Part shown: in pieces, positions 27,201 through 34,393 of the stretch
Numbering within the stretch: position 1 is the stretch's first letter
Layout: each line of letters begins with the position of its first letter
NCBI RefSeq assembly: GCF_018390515.1
Contig: NZ_JAHBBK010000005.1
Coordinates: forward strand, 124,001 to 188,000
Origin: Mucilaginibacter sp. Bleaf8
GTDB lineage: Bacteria; Bacteroidota; Bacteroidia; Sphingobacteriales; Sphingobacteriaceae
DNA: 64,000 bases
Reading direction: 5' to 3'
Translations under genes and position numbers: made by a program
The notes under the pieces: generated by a model
What the model was told of the DNA's origin: nothing
Databases searched by the model: none
Seen by the model: only the letters and a program-made list of their open reading frames with translations

Positions 27201-27990
27201 TAAAAAGATTGAGCCGATTAAATGGCGCCGTGATGATGAGATTGGCGCTTTGGTAACCGAGTATAACAAAATGATTGCGGCCCTTGAAAACAGCGCCAGC
27301 CGTTTGGCACAATCCGAACGGGAAAGCGCCTGGCGCGAAATGGCCAAACAGGTGGCGCATGAAATTAAAAACCCGCTCACACCGCTTAAACTTGGCTTAC
27401 AATTGCTCGAAAAATCGTGGAAAGATAAAGACCCTAAGTTTGACCTGAAGTTTGAGCGCTTCAACAAATCGTTTGTGGAGCAAATTGAAAGCTTGTCTTC
27501 CATCGCATCCGAGTTTTCGGCCTTCGCCAAAATGCCGGATACCCGCATGGAAAAACTGGATGTTTTTGAAACACTGGGACAGGCCATCATTATTTTTAAG
27601 CACATGGATAATATCACAATCGCTTTTAACCGGCCAGAGCAACCTTATTTTATCAAAGCCGACCGTGATCAGTTACTGCGCTGCTTTAATAACTTGCTTA
27701 AAAATGCGATTGAGGCAATGTCGCCTGATAGGATGGGCTTAATTGAGGTGACTTACATCCTAAGTACAAATCAGGTATTGATCAATATTAAAGATAACGG
27801 TAACGGCATACCCGAAAACCTGCGCACCAAAATATTTGAACCCAACTTTACAACCAAGAGTTCGGGAACCGGTTTGGGCCTGGCCTTTGTTAAAAACTCT
27901 ATCGAAAATGCAGGCGGTAAGGTATGGTTCGAAACTGAGATTGGCCACGGTACTACCTTCCACTTGAATTTTCCGGTATCGCGCCTGTAA
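24256..27990 (+). CDS. Giant NtrY-like sensor histidine kinase
   Basis: A 1244-residue membrane histidine kinase. Order: N-terminal helix (~7-24), extracytoplasmic domain (~25-210), a block of about eight transmembrane helices (~212-460), a second extracytoplasmic domain (~470-715), helices at ~717-740 and ~775-795, a third sensor region, and a helix at ~945-962. HAMP (~965-1015), the phospho-acceptor His1035 in VAHEIKNPLTPLK and a HATPase domain (NNLLKNAIEAM, DNGNGIP, TKSSGTGLGLAFVKN) follow. H-box type fits NtrY relatives. The start is a TTG at 24256, chosen because the ATG at residue 14 would break the first helix. No response regulator is nearby, so it is an orphan here. Signal unknown. 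Confidence 0.88.
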   Translation: MTTFAKIRLLLAMLFASLLLTSVIIHYKNTPKYSFINAARTLENNLHKKETLAGKVLSDPQFEQLKMLDKNERAALNIIETYTQKQRLWIITLKNNQLAFWSGIKVLPDNYLVVKEGRSFIKQSNGYYEAIKKTRGSFSAIAFIPVKNAYQFQNTYLQNNIDRDLLQGTNLDIADFSDKDVYHIHDISNRYLFSVKATGNAPRHAFSSTEIVCWVLTLIALCLLIDNFCNYLAHKKRLLAAFGTLALSIIIIRFINIYFHFPDFDRGLQIFNPAFYTLNSLFPSLGDMLLNLLAACWLVAFIYSHRYKIVKRNLGKPVSYIIFIGGVLFMVLSSTVLFYLFKRLVADSNISFDVNNVLNLTSYSALGVLMACLSFLAFYLLAEIMLAIDSRLAINSKAKLAIFISLILLATGIHYVFEFTEFYLLWGAIVLGCAYADRYKSGTINAISYVIVIFTSALIFSLNLNSFQAQKEREVRKQLVKELENGNSHGIKQAFSTVEHQLIHDPVLLSYFTRTESSPNYLKDRLQKFYFDGYLSDYEFKIHPFNSQGQPLFENKDYTLNDFKDMVIYSSFKVSEFFYRENESFGFQKYFAILPVYQGESNLGTLIIELKSKPFHSSDSFPEILVDNRFSLSNEFKDYAYAFYSDGHLLTQNGKFDYNVINNEFKGNLKQYVFKTTQETNPSKPWWQRLNKYSHLIYQPSLRKVIVVTRQESNLLNSVASLTFFFVVLLAFSASLIILKWIWARLTIVKVTRNSIRWNFALDLDRILYKTRIQFSMIFAVVVTLALVGIITFLSIKDQYQDQQDEAISEKVTRIADKLENNFTGSIQDPDEEAQVEFNSIAADFSTDLSLFDSRGRLLFSSQPKIYSFGILKRYMNAKAYVMLSRLQKSVFVNDEKVGTLNYKSAYAPIRNNKNVTVAYLQLPSFSDEAEYRDRIGTFLNDLINIYALIFIAIGLFAVVVARQITTPLSFIQQNLSKTVYGKKIEPIKWRRDDEIGALVTEYNKMIAALENSASRLAQSERESAWREMAKQVAHEIKNPLTPLKLGLQLLEKSWKDKDPKFDLKFERFNKSFVEQIESLSSIASEFSAFAKMPDTRMEKLDVFETLGQAIIIFKHMDNITIAFNRPEQPYFIKADRDQLLRCFNNLLKNAIEAMSPDRMGLIEVTYILSTNQVLINIKDNGNGIPENLRTKIFEPNFTTKSSGTGLGLAFVKNSIENAGGKVWFETEIGHGTTFHLNFPVSRL

Positions 27991-28112
27991 GCCAATAATG
28001 ATTGTAAGTAGATACGCTTAACATCGATTCATTAGCTATAAGAGAGTACCTGTGTAACGATTAACAATCAATTATACATTAGTTACTCATTAAGCCACCT
28101 CGCTATACAAAT

Positions 28113-28149
28113 AAAAAAGTCCCGACCTTATAAAGGCCGGGACTTTTTT
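28113..28149. terminator. Bidirectional terminator, kinase / coiled-coil gene
   Basis: 17-base arms (28113-28129, 28133-28149) with one mismatch, A-run on the left and T-run on the right, between convergent genes ending at 27990 and 28170. Confidence 0.9.
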
Positions 28150-28169
28150 ATGCATTGGTGCTTGATCGC

Positions 28170-29081
28170 TTATTTCAGGTGGAAGGTGGTTTTACCCATG
28201 GTATAACCATCGGCGTATAATATCACCGTGTAATCACCTTTAACGAATTTGTTAGGGTTCACCCAATCAATCGTGTATACCGAACCGTCGTCTTTAAAAT
28301 CAATAGCGGTTTTGTAGGTGTACTGCAATTCCTGACCATCGGCAGTGAACACGCCGCTATCGCTAGCAATCATCAGGTTGCCGGCAGGATCGGTAATACG
28401 TACATAAACGTCGTGCATACCTTTTTCGGCAACAGCATTGCTGGCTACATTAAAGTTAACTTTAATTTTTTGTGCAGAACCGGCTTTGGTTACATCAACC
28501 TCTTTACCGCTCGATTTTACCTTGTAAGCTACCACCTCGGCGTTACCGATCTTAAGGGCGGAGGCTACTTTTACTTTCGTATTCAGCTCCTGGTTTTGCT
28601 GTTCCAGCGTTGTGGCTTTTTGCGATACGGAAGCCAGGTTGTTTTTCAGCGTATCGCGTTCGGTAGTCAACGATGCATTTTGCTGTTTCAGTTCCTCAAT
28701 ATCAGCGGTGTACTTGGTTACGAAATAACGCAGTTGCTTGATATCTTCCTGTGCGCTTTTTAACTCTGCTATAGTAAGCTGACCTTTAGCCAGCGCTTTT
28801 CTTAATACTTTTATTTTAGACTGCAATGAATCATTGCGTGACTGCATTTCGGCTGTCATTTTAGCTTTGCCCGCATTTACCTGTTCTATCTGCGCTTCCA
28901 GGCTATCCAGTTCGGTTTGCAGACGGTGCTTTTCATCATCTTGCTGAAATATAACTTTGGTATCCTGTTTCTTTTGCATGTACAGGTATACATCGGTTCC
29001 TAATAAAGCTATAACTACGGCAATAAGAAAATAAATTACGTTCGAGTTTTTTTTAGATGTTGGTTCTGATTTATTTTCCAT
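28170..29081 (-). CDS. Membrane-anchored coiled-coil protein
   Basis: A 303-residue protein of unknown function. A short cytoplasmic N-terminus (MENKSEPTSKKNS) is followed by one membrane helix (~15-34), a long heptad-patterned coiled coil (~45-175, rich in Gln/Glu/Leu) and a C-terminal beta domain (~180-303) ending GDYTVILYADGYTMGKTTFHLK in part. The topology suggests the coiled coil and beta domain lie in the periplasm. Conserved in Bacteroidota as far as I can recall; partner unknown. Single-gene unit. Confidence 0.75.
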   Translation of the reverse strand: MENKSEPTSKKNSNVIYFLIAVVIALLGTDVYLYMQKKQDTKVIFQQDDEKHRLQTELDSLEAQIEQVNAGKAKMTAEMQSRNDSLQSKIKVLRKALAKGQLTIAELKSAQEDIKQLRYFVTKYTADIEELKQQNASLTTERDTLKNNLASVSQKATTLEQQNQELNTKVKVASALKIGNAEVVAYKVKSSGKEVDVTKAGSAQKIKVNFNVASNAVAEKGMHDVYVRITDPAGNLMIASDSGVFTADGQELQYTYKTAIDFKDDGSVYTIDWVNPNKFVKGDYTVILYADGYTMGKTTFHLK

Positions 29082-29383
29082 CGGAATATCTTAAAATTTT
29101 AAATAGGTACTTACTATAACGCCGTTAAGATCAAAAACTGATGTGCCGAATGTAAAAAAACATTCCGGCAATACAGTTCCAAAGCTATTTTATATCGGGC
29201 CTGGCATATACTTTAACTGCCTTTTAAGCCGTTTTTAACCTGTAAATTAATCAACGCGACGCGCTAAAAATAAATACAATCTCATAAAAAGCCAAAACCA
29301 TAAACCAAATTAACCATTATAGAACCATAGCTAAGCATCGGTTTGCTTATCTTTGCAACCCTTAAACGTAGTAGTTCCGCTGT
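29082..29383. other. Divergent promoter region
   Basis: This 302-base AT-rich stretch lies between the divergent coiled-coil and GH10-like genes. One promoter element is visible for the plus strand (29348-29355). No gene or fold seen otherwise. Confidence 0.55.
29348..29355 (+). promoter_or_regulatory. Candidate -7 element for the GH10-like gene
   Basis: TATCTTTG matches TAnnTTTG, 28 bases upstream of the ATG at 29384. Confidence 0.5.
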
Positions 29384-30934
29384 ATGATAAAAAAAAGATT
29401 TGTGCTGATTGCCACCATATTGCTAAGCTGTTTGCGCCTGCAGGCACAGATAGATACCATTAAACAAAACAATCCTGTTCCAAAGCGCGAATTTAGGGGA
29501 GTTTGGGTAGCAACAGTAACAAATATAGACTGGCCCAGCAGCGGCCGCACCCCCGCCGACCGGCAAAAGCAGGAACTGGTAAACATTTTTGAACAGCACC
29601 GCCAAACCGGCATTAATGCCATTATGTTACAGGTACGCCCTGCGGCAGATGCCTTTTATGCCAAAAGCCGTGAGCCATGGTCAAAGTGGCTAACCGGCCA
29701 GCAAGGCAAGGCACCCGAGCCTTTTTACGACCCGCTGGAATTTGCTATTACAGAAGCGCATAAGCGAGGCATGGAACTGCATGCCTGGTTTAACCCTTAC
29801 CGCGCTACAATGGATGGCAACTTTAACAGCCTGAGCCCGCAGCATGTTACCCGCATACATCCCGACTGGTTCTTCACTTACGCCGGCAGGAAGCTGTTTA
29901 ACCCCGGTATACCAGATGTACGCGCCTATATTGTTCAGGTAATACTGGATGTGGTAAAAAATTATGATGTGGACGGTATACACATGGACGATTACTTTTA
30001 CCCCTACCCCGTTGCCGGGCAGCGCATCAATGATCAGGCTACGTATGAGCAGTATGGCAGCAGCCAGTTTACCGATATACGCGATTGGCGCCGCAGCAAC
30101 GTGGATAGCCTTATACACATGCTGGGCGACAGTATACACAAGTATCGCCCGCACATGAAATTCGGTATCAGTCCGTTTGGTATCTGGAAAAACGAGAGCC
30201 AGGATCCGGAAGGATCTGAAACCCATGGTGGTTCCGCCTATTATGAAAACTTTGCCGACTCGCGCAAATGGATTAAGGAAGGGTGGGTAGATTATATTAA
30301 CCCGCAAATATACTGGCCGTTTAACAACCGCGCTGCAGCTTTCGAAAAGCTGGCCGATTGGTGGAGCGACAATGCATACAACCATCACTTATATATAGGC
30401 CAGGCTGCCTACCGCATTAACGAACCGGGCTCGCCGGGATTCAAAAACCCGAACCAGTTACCGGCTCAGATCAGATATATGCGAAATAATCCGCGTGTAC
30501 AAGGTAGTGTATATTTCAGTTCGGCATCGCTAAGGCGCAACCCGCTGGGCTTTACCGATTCGCTGCGTACTAATTATTATAAAACGCCGGCCCTACCGCC
30601 TGTTATGCTTTGGCTGGATTCGGTAGCCCCCAATGCACCACGCCAGTTAGGTGTGGTACGGCATGACCAGGGTGGCATACAGCTTAGGTGGCAAACACCT
30701 TTACTGGCTGCCGATAACGAAGCTGTATATGGCTATGTGGTATACCGGTTTTATTTCGGCGAAAAAGTAAACCTTTCTGATCCAAGCCACATCATCAGCA
30801 TTAAGTACGATAACGCTAACGAGGCAACCGACCCAACCGCCGAACGCGGAAAGATTTATACGTATGTAGTTACCGCCATAGACAGGCTTAAGAACGAAAG
30901 CGTACCGGCAGTAACTACATTTAATTACCAGTAA
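29384..30934 (+). CDS. Family 10-like glycosylhydrolase (GHL10/DUF187), exported
   Basis: Probable periplasmic or outer-membrane-associated hydrolase. A signal peptide (residues 1-21, LLSCLRLQAQ) precedes a TIM-barrel domain of the GHL10 family. Conserved pieces are REFRGVWVATVTNIDWPS, GINAIMLQVRPAADAFY, HAWFNPYR, VDGIHMDDYFYPYP (acidic pair, candidate catalytic residues, near 200) and FGISPFGIW. The last ~100 residues (from PNAPRQLGVVRHDQGGIQLRW) form a fibronectin III-like domain. Relatives act on peptidoglycan-type glycans, but the substrate here is not shown. Its stop codon directly abuts that of the convergent SDR gene. Confidence 0.88.
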   Translation: MIKKRFVLIATILLSCLRLQAQIDTIKQNNPVPKREFRGVWVATVTNIDWPSSGRTPADRQKQELVNIFEQHRQTGINAIMLQVRPAADAFYAKSREPWSKWLTGQQGKAPEPFYDPLEFAITEAHKRGMELHAWFNPYRATMDGNFNSLSPQHVTRIHPDWFFTYAGRKLFNPGIPDVRAYIVQVILDVVKNYDVDGIHMDDYFYPYPVAGQRINDQATYEQYGSSQFTDIRDWRRSNVDSLIHMLGDSIHKYRPHMKFGISPFGIWKNESQDPEGSETHGGSAYYENFADSRKWIKEGWVDYINPQIYWPFNNRAAAFEKLADWWSDNAYNHHLYIGQAAYRINEPGSPGFKNPNQLPAQIRYMRNNPRVQGSVYFSSASLRRNPLGFTDSLRTNYYKTPALPPVMLWLDSVAPNAPRQLGVVRHDQGGIQLRWQTPLLAADNEAVYGYVVYRFYFGEKVNLSDPSHIISIKYDNANEATDPTAERGKIYTYVVTAIDRLKNESVPAVTTFNYQ

Positions 30935-31681
30935 TTAGCTATTCATCACTGCGCCGCAGTTGATATCAATAGTTTGGCCGGTCATGGAGCGCTGATTGAG
31001 CAGGTATGCTACCAGATCGGCAATTTCTTCGGGCTGGCTCATGCGCCGTAGCGGAACGCTTTGCATGGCTATTTCAAAAAATTCGTCTTTGGTGATGCCA
31101 ATGCCGTCGGCAATGCCCTGCAGCCCTTCCTGCGACATTTCGGTATCTACCCAGCCCGGGCAAATGGCGTTAACCAGTATTTGTTCGGGTGCAAATTGCA
31201 CAGCCCACGAGCGCATTAAGCCCAGCAACCCAGCTTTAGATGCACAGTAGGCCGAATAATTGGCCACACCCAAACGCGCCAGTACTGATGAGGTAATAAC
31301 AATTTGTTTGATGCCCTCCGTTTTACGCAGATTAGGCAAGAAGGTATTTATAAAATTATAGGTACCGGTAAGGTTTGTGCCTATGATATCGTTCCAACGG
31401 TCAGCATCGCCCCAATAGTTCTCGCCGCCAATACCCGAATTGGCCAGCAATCCATTTACAGCTGTATCCCCTAATTGATTTGCTGCTTGCTGCAGGCTGG
31501 CTATTTCTTTAATATCAGCAACCAAAATTTGGTGCCCGCTGCCCTGCAATGTATTCAGCGTTTCAGTTAGGTTCGCTTTGTTACGTCCCAATAAGATACA
31601 GGTGCTGCCAGCCTGGGCCAACTTTTGTGCCATAGCTTTGCCAATGCCACTACCGGCACCGCTAATGATATAGGTGTTCAT
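30935..31681 (-). CDS. SDR family oxidoreductase
   Basis: Classical short-chain dehydrogenase/reductase of 248 residues using NAD(P). Cofactor loop GAGSGIG (8-14), NSG in place of the usual NAG (~81-83), active-site Ser131/132, Tyr145 and Lys149 (YCASK), and the PGW segment after them are all visible. Substrate unknown. It is convergent with the GH10-like gene with no bases between the stop codons. No functional link with its neighbours. Confidence 0.87.
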   Translation of the reverse strand: MNTYIISGAGSGIGKAMAQKLAQAGSTCILLGRNKANLTETLNTLQGSGHQILVADIKEIASLQQAANQLGDTAVNGLLANSGIGGENYWGDADRWNDIIGTNLTGTYNFINTFLPNLRKTEGIKQIVITSSVLARLGVANYSAYCASKAGLLGLMRSWAVQFAPEQILVNAICPGWVDTEMSQEGLQGIADGIGITKDEFFEIAMQSVPLRRMSQPEEIADLVAYLLNQRSMTGQTIDINCGAVMNS

Positions 31682-31705
31682 TTGATTGCTGTAAGTTTAT
31701 TTCAG

Positions 31706-31713
31706 CAAAGATA
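31706..31713 (-). promoter_or_regulatory. Candidate -7 element for the SDR gene
   Basis: The minus strand reads TATCTTTG, 24 bases before the ATG at 31681. No clear -33 box. Confidence 0.42.
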
Positions 31714-31764
31714 AGTATTCGGAAACTGAAAATGTTTTGAGCTAAAACCGCCCGGGCTTGGTTT

Positions 31765-31810
31765 TACAGAGGCACAACCTGCCTTAAGTGAGGGAAGATG
31801 CGCCTCTGTA
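31765..31810. repeat. Imperfect hairpin in the SDR-DUF1835 gap
   Basis: Arms 31765-31776 and 31799-31810 pair with one mismatch around a 22-base loop with weak internal pairing. There is no T-run, so a terminator role is uncertain. Confidence 0.5.
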
Positions 31811-31895
31811 ATAATGTGGGTACTGATTTTAAAACGGTAAGCTAACCGGAATATTGCAAGCCTTAAATTATTGCTTTATCTAAAGTAGAATCAGC

Positions 31896-32681
31896 TTATT
31901 TACCAGAATTAATCAAACCCTTGCTTTGCAGCTTATTCAAATAGATATCAAGCTCCCAATCGCCCATGCCATAAATTTTATGCTGTTTCCAAAATGCTTC
32001 ATACAAGGCATCGCGCTGGGTGGCGCCGCTTTGGTATAACAACAACAGTGTTGCTTCCATATAAGTTAACCCTTGTTGGTTTACGTGCAACCGTTTAATA
32101 TGAGCTTCCAAAGCTGGCTTTAGCATGTGCAAACTTCCCCAAAAAGGCGTACCCGCTATCCACTCAGCTAACCGCGTAGCATTGCCGCTTGTATAGGCCT
32201 GCCAAGCTTCGGCCGCGATGGTAAAATCATATTCGCTTAACTGCAGGCGGTTGTCAAATACATCTTCCAATTGAGCCCCTGTCAATTCGCCCATACCACG
32301 AAAATCGAGCACATCGGGATGGCTATCCGGGCAAATTAAGAAGATGCTGCGCTCAGTTAAATCGGCCTGCCGTTGCAGCAGTTGCATAACGCCCAGCAGG
32401 TTTACCTGGCAGTGCAAATCAAATTCAAACCAAAGGTTAATTTCACTGTAGGGCTCATTCAGCTTTTCCAGCTCCAGCAAAACCTTTTGCTGGTAGCCTT
32501 CGGCTGTAGCATTAAACGTTTCTGTAATCCAGGCCTCCCGGGTTTTCCAAAAGTCAGCATCCAGGGTTTCCATTAAAGGGCCTTCTGAAAATACTTCGCG
32601 CCACACCAGCACATCGCCGTCCAGCCCGGTTTTATTAAAGCCATTTAGCGTTGCATCGCCGTTTAGAATCTGTAAAGTCAT
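31896..32681 (-). CDS. DUF1835 domain-containing protein
   Basis: A 261-residue cytoplasmic protein of unknown biochemical role. The N-terminus MTLQILNGDATLNGFNKTGLDGDVLVWREVFSEGP is the DUF1835 signature (nucleotide-binding-like GD pattern followed by WREVLxEGP). The middle FDLHCQVNLLGVMQLL and the C-terminal helical part (DUF3658-like) follow. It lies 86 bases downstream of the DNA ligase on the same strand, and a C/G-rich hairpin repeat ends exactly at its start codon. Confidence 0.82.
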   Translation of the reverse strand: MTLQILNGDATLNGFNKTGLDGDVLVWREVFSEGPLMETLDADFWKTREAWITETFNATAEGYQQKVLLELEKLNEPYSEINLWFEFDLHCQVNLLGVMQLLQRQADLTERSIFLICPDSHPDVLDFRGMGELTGAQLEDVFDNRLQLSEYDFTIAAEAWQAYTSGNATRLAEWIAGTPFWGSLHMLKPALEAHIKRLHVNQQGLTYMEATLLLLYQSGATQRDALYEAFWKQHKIYGMGDWELDIYLNKLQSKGLINSGK

Positions 32682-32718
32682 AAGCCCCCTCCCAAACCCT
32701 CCGCAAGGGAAGGGCTTA
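32682..32718. repeat. Half copy of the C/G-rich repeat
   Basis: AGCCCCCTCCCAAACCCTCC pairs with GGGAAGGGCTT next to it. It sits immediately 5' of the DUF1835 ATG, in the place of a ribosome binding site. Confidence 0.65.
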
Positions 32719-32767
32719 CTGTTTATTTTAAATATTCAATTATTAAAAGTTTCCCTTTCGAGGATAT

Positions 32768-34393
32768 TTAGATAGGGCCTTCTCCCAAAAAAGCTTTCAG
32801 CGTTTCAATGGTATCGGCCTCATCCTTGGGCTTATCATGCCGCCAGCGCAATATACGCGGAAAACGTAAAGCCACACCCGATTTATGGCGGGTTGATTTT
32901 TGTATCCCTTCAAAGCCAATTTCAAAAACCAGTTCGGGCTTTACAGTACGCACAGGCCCAAACTTTTCGAGCGTATTGCGCTTTACAAAAGCATCTACCT
33001 TGTTAATCTCGGTATCGGTAAGGCCCGAATAAGCTTTGGCAAAAGGCACCAGTTTATCGCCATCCCAAACGGCAAAGGTATAATCGGTATACAGGTCGGC
33101 GCGGCGACCGTGGCCTTTTTGTGCATACACCATTACGGCATCAATGGATAGCGGATCTATCTTCCATTTCCACCAGTCGCCCCGGCGGCGGCCTACCTGG
33201 TAGTGGGCGTTTTTGCGTTTCAGCATAATACCCTCGGCTACCATAGCGCGCGATTGTTCGCGTATTTGGCTCAACTGTGCCCAGCTGTCAAATTCAATCA
33301 GCTCCGAAATGCGGAACACTTCGGGATAAGGCGTTGTGTGCTGTAAACCTTCCAGCAACCCACGACGCTCGGTCTGTGTTTTATAACGGATGTCTTCTCC
33401 ATCGTATTCCAGGCAATCATAAGCGATGAGAGCCACAGGCCCTTCTTCCAATACCTTTTTGGTAAGCGTTTTACGACCAATACGGGTTTGCAATATGGCA
33501 AAGGGCAGCGGCAGGCCTTCCTTAAAGCTCAGTATCTCGCCATCCACCACTGTACCGTCGGGCCATTGCTGCATGAATGGGTGCAGCTCCGGGAACTTAT
33601 CCGTAGCCAGATCCTCCCCCCTGCTCCAGATAAAAATCTGACCATCGCGCTTAATAAGCTGGGCACGTATGCCATCCCACTTCCACTCGGCCTGCCACTC
33701 GCCGGCATCACCCAAGAGGTTTTGCAGTTCTTCCGGCGTTTTTTGCACGGTAGACGTTTCCTGCACCGGGTAAGCCAAAAAGAAAGGATAAGGGCGCGAC
33801 ACATCCTCAATAGCCGTATCAGTATGCACCAATTCTTCGAACTGATAGGTAGCAGGCATCCAGTTACCCATCAGGCGGTGTGTAATGGTAGCGGCATCTA
33901 ATCCAGATACATCTGCCAGGGCTTTAATAACCAGGTTTTGCGATACGCCTACACGAAAGCTTCCGGTTAATATTTTATTGAACACAAAACGCTCCTGCCT
34001 GTCCAATGCCGCCCATGAGCGGGTTAACCAGTCGCGCTTTTCTACTTCGGGCAGATTATTCAGCGCTACAATTTCGGCCATCCACTCGGTGAGTGTTTTG
34101 CTGCTGCTGTATTCATGATCCGGTAAGAGCAGGGCTACCGTTTCGGCCAGATCGCCCACTACGTGATAGCTTTCCTCGAACAGCCAGGCCGGTATATGAG
34201 ACGCCTCCATAGCCCACAGCCTGAATTGTGTAGCATTGATTTGCCGCTTGGGGCTACGCCCGGTAAACAGCGCCAGCATGTGCATTTTATCGGTATCGGG
34301 CACGCGCATAAAATAATCTTTAAGCGCCTTTACCTTCTCGTTGGTTTTGTTGGTTTCATCGAGGGCGGTGAACAGTTGGGCAAATGCTTTCAT
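32768..34393 (-). CDS. ATP-dependent DNA ligase (ligase-exonuclease system)
   Basis: A 541-residue ATP-dependent DNA ligase, distinct from the replicative NAD-dependent LigA. An N-terminal helical domain (~1-200) precedes the nucleotidyltransferase core with adenylation Lys238 in WKWDGIR. Further motifs are VDGEIL (III), VAEGIMLKRKNAHY (IIIa/IV region) and WWKWKID (V). An OB-fold domain and a C-terminal RFPRILRWRHDK complete it. It belongs to the bacterial set usually found with a ligase-associated exonuclease, helicase and phosphoesterase. Here only the exonuclease is adjacent, joined by a four-base ATGA overlap. Likely a repair role. Confidence 0.92.
   Translation of the reverse strand: MKAFAQLFTALDETNKTNEKVKALKDYFMRVPDTDKMHMLALFTGRSPKRQINATQFRLWAMEASHIPAWLFEESYHVVGDLAETVALLLPDHEYSSSKTLTEWMAEIVALNNLPEVEKRDWLTRSWAALDRQERFVFNKILTGSFRVGVSQNLVIKALADVSGLDAATITHRLMGNWMPATYQFEELVHTDTAIEDVSRPYPFFLAYPVQETSTVQKTPEELQNLLGDAGEWQAEWKWDGIRAQLIKRDGQIFIWSRGEDLATDKFPELHPFMQQWPDGTVVDGEILSFKEGLPLPFAILQTRIGRKTLTKKVLEEGPVALIAYDCLEYDGEDIRYKTQTERRGLLEGLQHTTPYPEVFRISELIEFDSWAQLSQIREQSRAMVAEGIMLKRKNAHYQVGRRRGDWWKWKIDPLSIDAVMVYAQKGHGRRADLYTDYTFAVWDGDKLVPFAKAYSGLTDTEINKVDAFVKRNTLEKFGPVRTVKPELVFEIGFEGIQKSTRHKSGVALRFPRILRWRHDKPKDEADTIETLKAFLGEGPI

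Noticed and set aside
29690..30388. A 232-codon frame antisense to the GH10-like gene.
   Set aside because: Shadow of a gene with strong family motifs on the other strand.
33488..33901. A 137-codon frame antisense to the DNA ligase gene.
   Set aside because: It lies wholly inside a well-supported gene, with no recognisable domain or start signal; a shadow frame.
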